64,000 nucleotides of DNA from Rhizobium sp. CF080 (GTDB lineage Bacteria; Pseudomonadota; Alphaproteobacteria; Rhizobiales; Rhizobiaceae), in assembly GCF_000282095.2 (NCBI RefSeq), contig NZ_AKKC02000015.1, forward strand, positions 434,001 through 498,000, written 5' to 3'. The position numbers and the translations under genes were made by a program. The notes under the pieces were generated by a model. That model did no database searches. It was not told the origin of the DNA and saw only the letters and a list, made by a program, of their open reading frames with translations. Shown piece after piece: positions 24,911-32,591 of the stretch; position 1 is the first letter of the stretch; every line of letters begins with the position of its first letter.

Positions 24911-25977
24911 TGAGCGCCCTTTCCAAATCCAGCGACAAAGAATGTGGAATCGGTGGCGGCCGGCAATGGCGAGAAGAGTTCCGGCGACAGCTCAAAATAC
25001 GCCGAGTGCTGGCCGTAATAGGATTTGCCCTTGAGAGAAAGCCAATTGCCCTTACGTCGGAATGAAAGGGTTTCAAAAGGCGAATTTCCCAGCGTTCCCC
25101 ACAACTCGAAGACCGCAAGGTTGTTGTCGTGCAGAAAGCGCCTGGCATCCGCTAGGTAGTCCCGCACTACTTTCATTCGTTGGACGGCAGAGACCATCTT
25201 TTGGCCGCGCGTCAAAATCTCTTCCAGGCTTTCGGCATCTTCATTCCCCGGCCGCCAGTCGGGCAAAGGGTCGTCAATGCTGTCCAGTGTCTTCAAGACC
25301 GCGCGGAGCTGAGCGGCTGGCCGATAAGTGTTCAGGAACTCGAAGCCGACAATCGTTCCCACCTGACGCGTTTCCCACACCTTTCGCCGCCGGCTGTCCC
25401 GGAGCCCCGTATCGATTTCTTCGGAAATCCGCCCGTTATTGAAGTTGAGCTCATGCCGGACGATGCTACAAAATTGCTCTGCCTCGTTTTCCAGACGGCT
25501 CCTCGCCGCTTCTATCGCCTTGGCGATCGGCAGAAGTGCATGGCCGACTTCCCGCAGTCTCGGCGCCCTATCCTGGAGCTCCGCCCAAATGCTGATAATC
25601 CGCTTGGCTTTGGATTCCCGCCGATAGACCACAGCAGCCTGACTGTATTCCTCACCAAGATGTCGGCGGGCGCAGTCGTGCCCGATGCACTGCACGGTTC
25701 TTTCTGCCGGGAACCATGCCAAAACTCCAATCTCAAATTTTGGCGATCCCGGGGAGCACAAGGGGCATGGCGCCAGGGCACCGTCGAAACGACGCGCTCG
25801 CGGAATTTTAAGTTCACCCGACAGCAGAACAATGCCGGCCATGTCGTGCGGCCGACAGGTCGATACGTTCTCGAAATTTTCTGGATAGCCGGTATCGGCC
25901 AAATGCTGTTTCCAACCTTCGACGAAAACCTCTTCCGGTCGCGTCTGAAAAATGGGGAAGTGCCGGATCTCGTTCAT
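24907..25977 (-). CDS. Zinc-finger-bearing hypothetical protein
   Basis: 356 residues. A likely metal site near residues 70-105 (CPLCSPGSPKF, CIGHDC) resembles a Cys4 or Cys3His finger. The rest is helical with many charged residues, then a beta-rich end. Similar genes sit in replication regions of rhizobial phages, but I cannot name a function; primase-like or DNA-binding roles are possible. It overlaps both neighbours by four bases. Confidence 0.6.
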   Translation of the reverse strand: MNEIRHFPIFQTRPEEVFVEGWKQHLADTGYPENFENVSTCRPHDMAGIVLLSGELKIPRARRFDGALAPCPLCSPGSPKFEIGVLAWFPAERTVQCIGHDCARRHLGEEYSQAAVVYRRESKAKRIISIWAELQDRAPRLREVGHALLPIAKAIEAARSRLENEAEQFCSIVRHELNFNNGRISEEIDTGLRDSRRRKVWETRQVGTIVGFEFLNTYRPAAQLRAVLKTLDSIDDPLPDWRPGNEDAESLEEILTRGQKMVSAVQRMKVVRDYLADARRFLHDNNLAVFELWGTLGNSPFETLSFRRKGNWLSLKGKSYYGQHSAYFELSPELFSPLPAATDSTFFVAGFGKGAQ

Positions 25978-26288
25978 GCCGCGCCTCCGTCAGGGTCTTG
26001 GCGCCAGCCGTATGTTTGCCGCGCCAGTTCATTTTCTACCGCTGTCCAAAACAGCCCGATTTCCAGATCGATCTCGGCTCGGCCTAGGCCAATCTTGCTC
26101 AAGCTTGCTTGCAACGCTTCGGTAACGACGAGCCGATAGTGGATGGCGCTCTTTTCAGTGGGTTTATCGAGAAGCTTGCTCGCCACGTCCCGGATTTTTC
26201 CGACCCTATTCACCAATGGGTAAGGGAGTAGCCGGCATGTTGGACGCCAGTCGAGTAAGGGCATGCTGTCTACGCCGCTCGTGCTCAT
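25974..26288 (-). CDS. DUF6074-like small protein
   Basis: 104 residues from ATG 26288, with AGGAGG upstream. The block PYPLVNRVGKIRDVASKLL, then HYRLVVTEALQASLSKIG and FWTAVENELARQ, matches a family I remember as DUF6074, common in rhizobial phages and plasmids. Function unknown. The promoter region just upstream carries a GCATTTCGG copy of the repeats discussed at 26397. Confidence 0.6.
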   Translation of the reverse strand: MSTSGVDSMPLLDWRPTCRLLPYPLVNRVGKIRDVASKLLDKPTEKSAIHYRLVVTEALQASLSKIGLGRAEIDLEIGLFWTAVENELARQTYGWRQDPDGGAA

Positions 26289-26383
26289 GCCATCGGCCTC
26301 CTGCCCATAATATGTAAAGCATTTCGGAAGTACGAAATAGGATTAACCATTGAAATCGCTGGATTTTTTGTCATCACAAAACC

Positions 26384-26977
26384 TCATCCAACCTTTCGCA
26401 TTTCGGGTTTCCGTAGTGGACGCATTTCGGTTTCCCGAAGTGGGGCATCTTTCTTCCGACCGAGCTTTTCCCGTCTTGTCTTGGCAAGCTTCCGGTCTAC
26501 CTCGTCCCATCTGACGCACTTATCCTTTGCGCACTTGCGCCATTCGTTCGTCGCTGGCGCACCTTCAAAATCGCCGCAAAACGTGAGGGTGTAGAGGTTG
26601 GGGTGGGCCGTTCCCGCCCCTGCCCTACCCCGCTTAATCTTGATGAGGCCCTTATATTCCAGCTCGTCAATTGCGTCCGCGACGTACTCTCCTGTTACGC
26701 CATGCTCGACAAACTGCTGATGGGTAACGATAAGCGAGCCATTCCGTAGGGCGCCATGGGAAGCGTGTTCGATGATGATCCGAAAAAACGCCCTGGAAGC
26801 GTTTGGGCTCATCGTCCTGAATGCTGGCGATGACAGAAGCTCGACCGTCATCCACTGCCAACGCTGGGAACTGTCTGCGCTGACTTCCCCTTGGGGTGGC
26901 TTGTTGTTCTTCCTCACCTGATTGTAAGTCTTGCCGCTAGAGGTTCGGCTCTTGTCACGTGGGTTGAACTCAGCCAT
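26384..26977 (-). CDS. Replication-initiator-like winged-helix protein
   Basis: 197 residues. Residues 40-110 (WMTVELLSSPAFRTMS, AFFRIIIEHASHG, LIVTHQQFVEHGVTG, AIDELEYKGLIKI) form a winged-helix domain as in phage and plasmid replication initiators. The basic C-terminal tail carries a tandem 8-residue repeat (PLRETEMR, PLRKPEMR) encoded by 24-base DNA repeats. This recalls lambda O, where the origin lies inside the initiator gene. The role is inferred. Confidence 0.6.
   Translation of the reverse strand: MAEFNPRDKSRTSSGKTYNQVRKNNKPPQGEVSADSSQRWQWMTVELLSSPAFRTMSPNASRAFFRIIIEHASHGALRNGSLIVTHQQFVEHGVTGEYVADAIDELEYKGLIKIKRGRAGAGTAHPNLYTLTFCGDFEGAPATNEWRKCAKDKCVRWDEVDRKLAKTRREKLGRKKDAPLRETEMRPLRKPEMRKVG
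26397..26444 (-). repeat. Tandem 24-base repeats, possible origin iterons
   Basis: Two adjacent 24-base units, each beginning CGCATTTCGG and ending near AGTGG, inside the 3' end of the initiator-like gene. A third related core (GCATTTCGGAAG) lies at 26319-26330, after the gene. This spacing resembles iterons of a theta origin. Confidence 0.45.
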
Positions 26978-27155
26978 GCACGGGCGCTCCGGTACGAATT
27001 GTTTGAGCTATCCTGCAGGCTTCGCAAGCCTGTAAGGCATTGAGCAAGAATTTCCCGCGAATGGCGGTTATTGGGTTTGGCGGCGGTACCGTCTGTTCTG
27101 AGAGCCAGCGCGCTGCGGCGCTAACCTTGCTGTCGTCCTGGAGATCAGCCATCAA
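26970..27155 (-). CDS. Small hypothetical early protein (61 aa)
   Basis: Its ATG overlaps the stop of the upstream winged-helix gene (ATGA at 27152-27155), and its stop overlaps the next start by eight bases. Helical with three cysteines near the end (LQACEACRIAQ is compact). No family recognised. Coupling marks it as part of the early operon. Confidence 0.55.
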   Translation of the reverse strand: MMADLQDDSKVSAAARWLSEQTVPPPNPITAIRGKFLLNALQACEACRIAQTIRTGAPVHG

Positions 27156-27478
27156 GCTGCCGCCCCCGTATTGTCTTCGAGGACTTCGACTTTCGAATGT
27201 AGCCGATATCGAGCGTGGGTCCCGGCAAACGTGCCGCCGTGCTTCTCGTGAACGGTCTCAATCGTGAAGCCCATCTTCTTGCGCAGGAGGTACGTGTAAT
27301 GGCTCCAGCGAGGGCCTGGCTGGTCGATCGGTGTACATCCCCTATCGCCAGCGTCGATAAGGTGTTTGAGTGCCCAGGCAGCCCTTCCATAAGCTGTGAT
27401 CTGCGGCCCATTGACCTCGTTATTGTCGTCCAAGCACTGGACTCGAAGCGAGTATTGCGGCTTAACTGGTCTCGTCAT
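27152..27478 (-). CDS. Winged-helix domain protein (108 aa)
   Basis: Start ATG 27478, with GAGGACC upstream. The core (ITAYGRAAWALKHLIDAG, then TYLLRKKMGFTIETV, HEKHGGTFAGTHARY) is a winged helix I have seen annotated simply as winged helix domain-containing protein in rhizobial phages. It probably binds DNA and regulates early genes or replication. An upstream extension to 27610 looks random. Confidence 0.6.
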   Translation of the reverse strand: MTRPVKPQYSLRVQCLDDNNEVNGPQITAYGRAAWALKHLIDAGDRGCTPIDQPGPRWSHYTYLLRKKMGFTIETVHEKHGGTFAGTHARYRLHSKVEVLEDNTGAAA

Positions 27479-27602
27479 CGACGGTCCTCGTATCGTTGGT
27501 GAAAGGGGAGCGCCGCGGCTTGCCGCGGTTGACGCTCGATAGAGGCAGTAGGGTTCTGTGCTTGCCGGCTTGGACCCTGCTGTCCTTCGTTTTTGGGGCT
27601 GA

Positions 27603-27785
27603 TCACGCAACCTCCCCGGAGCGCAACCGCTCCCATTCCAAAATCTTCCGCTGTTCGAAAAGCCTGCGTCTCTTAACGACCAGCGGCGTTGGGAACCGTA
27701 GATCTTCGTCGTGCACCCAACGCCACAGCGTTGTCGGAGAAATCTTGTAGCGATCCTGGACCTGTTGTGATGTGAAGTACTCCAT
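27603..27785 (-). CDS. AlpA/excisionase-like small HTH protein
   Basis: 60 residues from ATG 27785, with GAGGACG upstream. It is a single MerR-like helix-turn-helix of the AlpA/HTH_17 type: MEYFTSQQVQDRYKISPTTL, WRWVHDE, FPTPLVV, LFEQRKILEWERLR. Such proteins act as excisionase or activate integrase genes. It leads the leftward early operon and faces the rightward RHH-like regulator across a control region. Confidence 0.7.
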   Translation of the reverse strand: MEYFTSQQVQDRYKISPTTLWRWVHDEDLRFPTPLVVKRRRLFEQRKILEWERLRSGEVA

Positions 27786-27922
27786 GGCGTCCTCGTTAAC
27801 CAATGTTACAACATCACCATACTACATATCGAGAACGTTCGGGAACGGTCATGGAAGAAAAACCGTGATTAATCCACCAAAAACAGCGAATTTTGTGGAA
27901 AACTTTGGAAGGTTACCTGCTC
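27786..27922. promoter_or_regulatory. Divergent control region
   Basis: 137 bases between the AlpA-like gene (leftward) and the RHH-like gene (rightward). It contains a near-palindrome TGTTACAACA (27803-27812), a GAACGTTC palindrome (27833-27840) and a second GAACG at 27843. Promoters for both directions are expected here; none is fully convincing. Confidence 0.4.
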
Positions 27923-28495
27923 ATGCCTAGGAATAAATTCGGAGATGAACGACCAGATGAGGACGAAGTACGGAGCACTAGGCTACAAGTCCTTGTTACA
28001 GAGTCCGAGGCTGCGGCGATCGATAACTGGGGCGCCGGCAACAAACTCAAGTCAAAAGCCGAGATGGTAAGGCAGCTTTTCAAGATCGGCTTGGAGGCCG
28101 CCGATAAGGCCGACACGCTTGAGGAGCAGAAGTTGCACTTGTTAAATCTCAAACGTCGCGCGGCACGGGAGATTACGGGAGTGAACGCCCGCCTCCGAAC
28201 AACTCAGACGGAAGAGGAACGGACTCAGATACTTCGGCGAGGACTAGAGCTGATGGGCGATATCTTGATGGAACTAATCTTGGCGACTGCGGATATATCC
28301 ACCACGGCCACCAGGATAGTGGCACCAGCCATCAGCCGCCGCTCGAATCCAGAAGTTGAGACCGCCTTATATGCGGCGGGGTGGACAACCGCCCAAGGGC
28401 TCGATGAAGCATCCGAACAGGATATGCGCGAACGCCTTAGAGCTTTGCAGACACTTGCAGATCGGCAATCTGACTTAGGGGAAGACGACAAATAA
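27923..28495 (+). CDS. Ribbon-helix-helix-like regulator
   Basis: 190 residues from ATG 27923. Residues 27-68 (STRLQVLVTESEAAAIDNW, KSKAEMVRQLFKIGLEA) have the strand plus two-helix spacing of RHH/CopG DNA-binding domains. The rest is a long charged helical region that may oligomerise. It ends 10 bases from the convergent repressor gene. An early regulator or anti-repressor is a reasonable guess. Confidence 0.5.
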   Translation: MPRNKFGDERPDEDEVRSTRLQVLVTESEAAAIDNWGAGNKLKSKAEMVRQLFKIGLEAADKADTLEEQKLHLLNLKRRAAREITGVNARLRTTQTEEERTQILRRGLELMGDILMELILATADISTTATRIVAPAISRRSNPEVETALYAAGWTTAQGLDEASEQDMRERLRALQTLADRQSDLGEDDK

Positions 28496-28505
28496 CCGCT
28501 GCTGG

Positions 28506-28739
28506 TTAGGCCTTAGGCTTTGCCAGCCGGACACCAGCCCCGCCGCCGTTCTCGGCAATAAATGCAATACCAGCCTCTTCGAACGTCATTCGAAGCAGCT
28601 TCCGGTTCGAATCCCGCATCTCTCCGCCCTTCTCAAAGGCCCTGATCGAAACGGCGCTCAACAAGCTCCGTTCGGCAAGGTCGCCCTGCGTCCAGTCCAA
28701 AAGAGCACGCGCAGCTCGGCATTGTTCGGGCGAAATCAT
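28506..28739 (-). CDS. XRE-family repressor
   Basis: 77 residues from ATG 28739, with AAGGA upstream. A compact helix-turn-helix (CRAARALLDWTQGDLAERSLLSAVSIRAFEKG) followed by a short tail (FEEAGIAFIAENGG), a form common in rhizobial chromosomes and phages. It faces the rightward operon at 28866 across two CAAGTTA sites and probably controls it. Lacks a cI-type cleavage domain, so SOS cleavage is not expected. Confidence 0.75.
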   Translation of the reverse strand: MISPEQCRAARALLDWTQGDLAERSLLSAVSIRAFEKGGEMRDSNRKLLRMTFEEAGIAFIAENGGGAGVRLAKPKA

Positions 28740-28753
28740 TAACTTTCCTTTTT

Positions 28754-28812
28754 CACAAGTTAACTCTTGCAATCATTCTAATACGCGGTTATGTTTTTCG
28801 CAAGTTACATAC
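28754..28812. promoter_or_regulatory. Putative repressor operators
   Basis: CAAGTTAACTCTTG (28756-28769) is an imperfect palindrome, and CGCAAGTTACATACG (28799-28813) repeats its CAAGTTA core about 45 bases away. Both lie between the XRE gene and the rightward operon. Confidence 0.5.
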
Positions 28813-28865
28813 GAAAATAGAAACCGCAAGCGTTCTTGAGGAATATCAAGACGGGAGATGAGGGC

Positions 28866-29117
28866 ATGGTTAACGAAAAGAAACCGATCAACATCCGGAA
28901 CATGCTGCTCGTGCCGACCGGCCGCGGTGGCTACCTGCGCCTGTCCGAGGCATCGCTCGAAGTGATCTTGGAAAAATACGATCGGGTTACGGACCCTGAA
29001 CATAAGCCACTATCGCGAGAGGATATCATCGACGCCTTCAATGAGGCGGAGGAGCAGGCCAAGGCCTATGAAGCAATGCAAGCTGAAGAAGGGGTTGCAG
29101 CCCCTTCCCAGCTCTGA
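28866..29117 (+). CDS. Small hypothetical protein (83 aa)
   Basis: First gene of the rightward operon, ATG 28866 after GAGGGC. The block NMLLVPTGRGGYLRLSEASL reads like a DNA-sensing or phage accessory domain, followed by a charged helix (EDIIDAFNEAEEQAKAYEAM). No known family comes to mind. Control by the XRE repressor is likely from its position. Confidence 0.6.
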   Translation: MVNEKKPINIRNMLLVPTGRGGYLRLSEASLEVILEKYDRVTDPEHKPLSREDIIDAFNEAEEQAKAYEAMQAEEGVAAPSQL

Positions 29118-29146
29118 CCAAAACGAGCCCCTTGAAGGAAACGAAA

Positions 29147-29995
29147 ATGGCTAACACCAAAGCTATCACATCCACCGCCACTACGGAACCGGCCTTGAGC
29201 CGTCGCCAGATGCTCACAGGCTTCGCCGCAACTTCGGCATCCGTCGCCGTCCTCGCGGCTCCCTCCCCGGCCAAATCTGCAACTGCTGCCGCCCTGCCTG
29301 CCGAAAACCCGGATCTGCTGCAGGCCCATGCCCAACTGCTGGCAGCTCGCGCCGAGTATGCGGAAGCCGAGGCCGCGCTTGAATGGCTGGCAGACGAATG
29401 GAAGCATCTTTGGCCGCTTGCCCCGGAAGATCTGTTGGAAGGCGCGCACGCCGAGTCGCGATACGCAACACGAGACAACGCAGAGCGCGACATAATCGGC
29501 CGTCTCCTGATGCGGGATACCAGCGTTCTGACTAAACGGCTTAACAGGAGGCAGCGGGAGGCAATCCGCGTGACCTGCTTCCACCTGACTACAGCCGAGC
29601 AGGCGAAGGAGAGACTTGCGGATTGGGAAAACCACACGCCGACCGGTCGGACGGAAAAGTCGCTTGCTCGCAACCAAGCCTTTCGAACAGAAATGATCCA
29701 AAAGTATCGGGAGCGGTTGGTGCTGGCGCAGGCCTATGAGGCGGAAACCTCGCGGCTCCGCAAGGTGTCCGGCGTCAATGCCGCGAAGGAGCGTATATCC
29801 GACGCCAAAACAAAAATTGACAGGGCGGCGTCTAAAATCTCGCGCGTCCCGGCTTTCACTCCCGCAGGCCTCGCCATTAAGGCGAAAATCCTCACGGCCA
29901 GCCCCGTCTTCGCCTTGGAGATCAAGAGCAACGGCTTTCTCGGAGACACCGCGCGCCTGATCCAGGCTGTCATCGATATGGCAGGGAGGGCATGA
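29147..29995 (+). CDS. Tat-signal-bearing helical protein
   Basis: 282 residues from ATG 29147, with AAGGAAACGAAA upstream. Residues 18-45 (LSRRQMLTGFAATSASVAVL then AAPSPAKSA) look like a twin-arginine signal with a clear AxA-type end. The mature part is almost entirely charged helix (coiled-coil-like, AEYAEAEAALEWLADEWK). I know no named family. A Tat-exported helical protein expressed from the repressor-facing operon is unusual for a phage. Confidence 0.65.
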   Translation: MANTKAITSTATTEPALSRRQMLTGFAATSASVAVLAAPSPAKSATAAALPAENPDLLQAHAQLLAARAEYAEAEAALEWLADEWKHLWPLAPEDLLEGAHAESRYATRDNAERDIIGRLLMRDTSVLTKRLNRRQREAIRVTCFHLTTAEQAKERLADWENHTPTGRTEKSLARNQAFRTEMIQKYRERLVLAQAYEAETSRLRKVSGVNAAKERISDAKTKIDRAASKISRVPAFTPAGLAIKAKILTASPVFALEIKSNGFLGDTARLIQAVIDMAGRA

Positions 29996-30240
29996 ACATG
30001 AAGACCAACGAGGCCATTACGTCGGCTGACGTAGATCGCTCCTATCTCGTCCTCGCCCTGCTGCAGGTTACCCGCGATGCGGCGGATTTTCTCAATGACC
30101 ACGGCGACGAGCCGGACGGCCAGAAAGGGCAGCGCTCTGGCGCCATCGTGGCGGTTCTTAGCCATATCAGCGAACTGCAGGGAGAGTTGCACGGCGCGAT
30201 CGAACGTGCGACCCGCACCCCGGCTGGAGAAACCGAATGA
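29992..30240 (+). CDS. Small hypothetical protein (82 aa)
   Basis: ATG overlaps the previous stop (ATGA), and its own end overlaps the next start in the same way. Helical with an acidic middle (FLNDHGDEPDGQKG). No family recognised. Expression is clearly coupled to the Tat-signal gene. Confidence 0.6.
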   Translation: MNMKTNEAITSADVDRSYLVLALLQVTRDAADFLNDHGDEPDGQKGQRSGAIVAVLSHISELQGELHGAIERATRTPAGETE

Positions 30241-30710
30241 GCATCGCCCTCAAGAAGCGCAAGCAGCTCGACCAGTTCATGAGCCGCGTCATGGAGCCCC
30301 TTTCCGAGGGGGCTCTAACGGACTTCGAATATAACCGCATGCTCCGCGACGCGCGCCGGACGGCATGGCATAAGGCCGAGGCAACAGTCAGGCTTCATCA
30401 CGCGCGCCTCGAAATACATGATGCAATACTCCTCTTCGATCTGGTCGTTTCGGAGCAGCAGCTAACATCGGCGGATGAAGCTGACCACTACAGGAAACGC
30501 GATCGGATGCTTTACCGCATGAAATCGGCGACTGAGGACCAGATCAGGACACCCGCGCCTGATCGGGCAGCTATCGAATGGAAGAGGCGGCGGACGGCAG
30601 ATCTCTATTCGACCAATCGAATCACTCGGGAGGAGATTGACGACATCGTGGCGAACGACGAGGCTTTCCTTGCCTCCCATCCTGTCCGACAGCGAAAGCG
30701 GGTCCTATAA
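30237..30710 (+). CDS. Hypothetical helical protein (157 aa)
   Basis: Starts at an ATGA overlap. Strongly charged helices (MLRDARRTAWHKAEATVRLHHARLEI is long and amphipathic in design) and a basic C-terminus. Unknown family. Third coupled gene of the rightward operon. Confidence 0.6.
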   Translation: MSIALKKRKQLDQFMSRVMEPLSEGALTDFEYNRMLRDARRTAWHKAEATVRLHHARLEIHDAILLFDLVVSEQQLTSADEADHYRKRDRMLYRMKSATEDQIRTPAPDRAAIEWKRRRTADLYSTNRITREEIDDIVANDEAFLASHPVRQRKRVL

Positions 30711-30748
30711 AGAAACTATCGATTGGCAAAGCATTCAGGAATCTTCAC

Positions 30749-31333
30749 ATGATAGTTTACCACTATACGTCTTCGTGGCACCTGCCGTGGATACTGGCCA
30801 GCCGCGAACTAAGGCCGCCATCGCATAGTATAGCAGACTTTCCGAGTCCCGACTTCATCTGGGCTACTACTGACCCTAACGGAGACAACACGGCAACAGC
30901 CCGTACATCAAGTCGCGCCTATCGGAGCGGTGGGTTGCTCCAAGTGAGGTTTACGTTTGAGGCGGACGAGTTTTTCCCGTGGGACGACGTGCCCCATCGA
31001 CATCCTCAGTGGACGGAAAAACACATCAAAGCCCTCGAAGCCAGCTCGGGTAAATCGGACCCTAGGGCGTGGCGCTGCCGGCCTGAGGCATTAGATGTGG
31101 AGCGGGCTCTGGCAATAGACGTTCGTTCTTATAGCAACAACAAATGGCGAAGCGCCGGCAATCTCGACGTTCGCCAGGCGAAAAACATGGATGGGAGTTT
31201 GTGGCTTGTGATGCAGCTCGACGGCAAAGTCGTAGCTTCCAAGAGGTCATTGGCCAAGTTCGGGGCAGAAGCCTTCGAGGCGGGAACGATAGCCGTTCCA
31301 TTCGAGTCTCTCGCTGTCGCACAAAAAATTTAA
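30749..31333 (+). CDS. Possible ADP-ribosyltransferase-like moron
   Basis: 194 residues. The opening MIVYHYTSSWHLPWILAS followed by ELRPP and FIWATTDP resembles the start of ART-fold (DarT/KptA-like) proteins, where a His-Tyr-Thr strand binds NAD and a short helix leads to a Gly/Leu-rich turn. The expected later catalytic Glu is not certain; several Glu in the second half could serve. It is the last phage gene before the tRNA. A toxin, exclusion factor or unknown enzyme are all possible. Confidence 0.45.
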   Translation: MIVYHYTSSWHLPWILASRELRPPSHSIADFPSPDFIWATTDPNGDNTATARTSSRAYRSGGLLQVRFTFEADEFFPWDDVPHRHPQWTEKHIKALEASSGKSDPRAWRCRPEALDVERALAIDVRSYSNNKWRSAGNLDVRQAKNMDGSLWLVMQLDGKVVASKRSLAKFGAEAFEAGTIAVPFESLAVAQKI

Positions 31334-31342
31334 TGTTTTCGC

Positions 31343-31378
31343 AAGTCCGCTCGCTTCGCGAATGGAGCGGACTTTTTT
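31343..31378 (+). terminator. Rho-independent terminator
   Basis: AAGTCCGCTC (31343-31352) pairs with GAGCGGACTT (31365-31374), followed by a T run. It closes the rightward operon just before the tRNA and protects the phage end. Confidence 0.9.
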
Positions 31379-31385
31379 GCGCCGC

Positions 31386-31407
31386 CGTTACCCCGAGCGT
31401 TACCCCG
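31386..31407. repeat. CGTTACCCCG direct repeats near phage end
   Basis: Two copies of CGTTACCCCG (31386-31395 and 31398-31407), 12 bases apart, between the terminator and the tRNA 3' end. Their place at the phage end suits integrase arm sites, but this is unproven. Confidence 0.4.
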
Positions 31408-31452
31408 AAATTGCCATATCAGCTTTGATGGTTTCTATCTTCTTGAAATCAT

Positions 31453-31529
31453 TGGCGACCCCTGCAGGACTCGAACCTGCGACCTGCTGCTTAGAAGGCA
31501 GCTGCTCTATCCAGTTGAGCTAAGGGGCC
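31453..31529 (-). tRNA. tRNA-Arg (anticodon TCT), likely attachment site
   Basis: 77 bases including encoded CCA. The acceptor stem (GGCCCCT with AGGGGTC), D, anticodon (loop with TCT) and T stems fold normally. Its 3' end faces the prophage, the usual arrangement when a tyrosine integrase uses a tRNA and restores it on integration. Confidence 0.95.
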
Positions 31530-31573
31530 GATCTCGGCTGCAGCGCCCGGGGGAAGCCCGGGCGGCTAGAAAA

Positions 31574-31879
31574 TCAATGCGTCCAGGGCTGGGTGCGGCT
31601 GAAGCGGAAATTGTCGGTGTAGGAAACGATCTGGCGATTCGGATCCTTCGGTTGGATGACGCGGTATTCGATGCCTTCGCGCTTGGCATAGGCTTCCGCC
31701 TGTTCCTGGTTCTCGAAGGTCAGCTTGAGCTGCTGCTTCATGTCGCCCGAGGATGTGTAGCCAAGGATCGGATCGATGCGGCGCGGCTGTTCCTGGTCGA
31801 ATTCCAGCACCCAGAGATGGGTCTTGGCCTTGCCGGACTGCATGGCGGTCTTTGCGGGACGATAGATCTTGGCGGCCAT
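31574..31879 (-). CDS. NADH dehydrogenase accessory subunit, NDUFS4-like
   Basis: 101 residues. AKIYRPAKTAMQSGKAKT and WVLEFDQEQPRRIDPILGYT are the conserved blocks of the NDUFS4/18-kDa (ETC complex I) family, ending with YTDNFRFSRTQPWTH. In alphaproteobacteria this supernumerary complex I subunit sits in the peripheral arm. ATG 31879 is preceded by AGGA. A single chromosomal gene between two tRNAs. Confidence 0.9.
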   Translation of the reverse strand: MAAKIYRPAKTAMQSGKAKTHLWVLEFDQEQPRRIDPILGYTSSGDMKQQLKLTFENQEQAEAYAKREGIEYRVIQPKDPNRQIVSYTDNFRFSRTQPWTH

Positions 31880-31931
31880 TCCTGTAACGCTCCATGGAAT
31901 GAAACGGATGAGGAGCCTCACCTGAAAGCGT

Positions 31932-32008
<77 letters not shown>

Positions 32009-32111
32009 TTCCTACGTTGGTTGCGAGATACACGGTTCCCCCTTGTGCCGCAACAGCAAAATGGAACCGCGGTTACGCTAAAGCAAACAGGCTGAGGATA
32101 ACCCCGGAGGT

Positions 32112-32591
32112 TCACCACTGATTGCCGATGCGTTTGCTGATCACCTTGTCGCCCACCTTGATGCCGAGCGACTTCGATCGGCCGGCATTGAGTTCCAGCA
32201 CGAATTTCACCGGCCCGTGCGAATCGATGATGTCGCGCGAATAGGGCACTGCGTTCTCGCGGATATGCGAGATCGTGCCGTCGCCCTGGATGAACAGCAT
32301 GTCGAGGGGCAGGATGGTGTTCTCCATCCACATGGAGACCGGTCGCGGCATGCCGAAATCGAAGAGCATGCCGGCATCCGGCGCCATCACCTTGCGGTAC
32401 ATCAGCCCCCGCTCGCGCTGGGCGTCGGTGAAAGCGAGCTCGATCGTAAACTTGTAGGTCTGCCCGGCCGCGGTCTTGATCGAAAGCTCGTCGCGCGGGA
32501 AGGTCACGTCCTGCGCAACCGCACTACCCGCCAAGATGAGAAAAAGCGCCGCAAGGGCGCTTTTGAGAAAGGACGGAAACGAGATGCGCAT
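32112..32591 (-). CDS. DUF192 secreted protein
   Basis: 159 residues with a signal peptide (FLKSALAALFLILAGSAVAQ). The DUF192 core follows: FTIELAFTDAQRERGLMYR, MLFDFGMPRPVSMWMENT, PLDMLFI. Periplasmic or exported; function of the family is not settled. Its ATG overlaps the stop of the cold-shock gene (TGATG), so both are probably made together. Confidence 0.85.
   Translation of the reverse strand: MRISFPSFLKSALAALFLILAGSAVAQDVTFPRDELSIKTAAGQTYKFTIELAFTDAQRERGLMYRKVMAPDAGMLFDFGMPRPVSMWMENTILPLDMLFIQGDGTISHIRENAVPYSRDIIDSHGPVKFVLELNAGRSKSLGIKVGDKVISKRIGNQW

Larger units (their letters stand above)
1..31452. mobile_element. Prophage, podovirus-like; left end outside window
   Basis: A continuous block of phage genes runs from the window start to the 3' end of a tRNA-Arg gene. 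It contains terminase, portal, scaffold, capsid, tail, lysis, replication and repressor genes, mostly leftward and overlapping by a few bases. From the tRNA onward only chromosomal housekeeping genes are seen. I found no integrase and no second copy of the tRNA end, so the left boundary must lie before position 1. Use of the tRNA as attachment site is an inference from this position. Confidence 0.9.

Noticed and set aside
27486-27602. Small GC hairpin (CCGCGGCTTGCCGCGG) as terminator
   Set aside because: No T run on either strand and it lies between two co-directional early genes.
1-31452. Integrase or DNA polymerase in the prophage
   Set aside because: I looked for tyrosine/serine recombinase and polymerase motifs and found none; the integrase probably lies left of the window.
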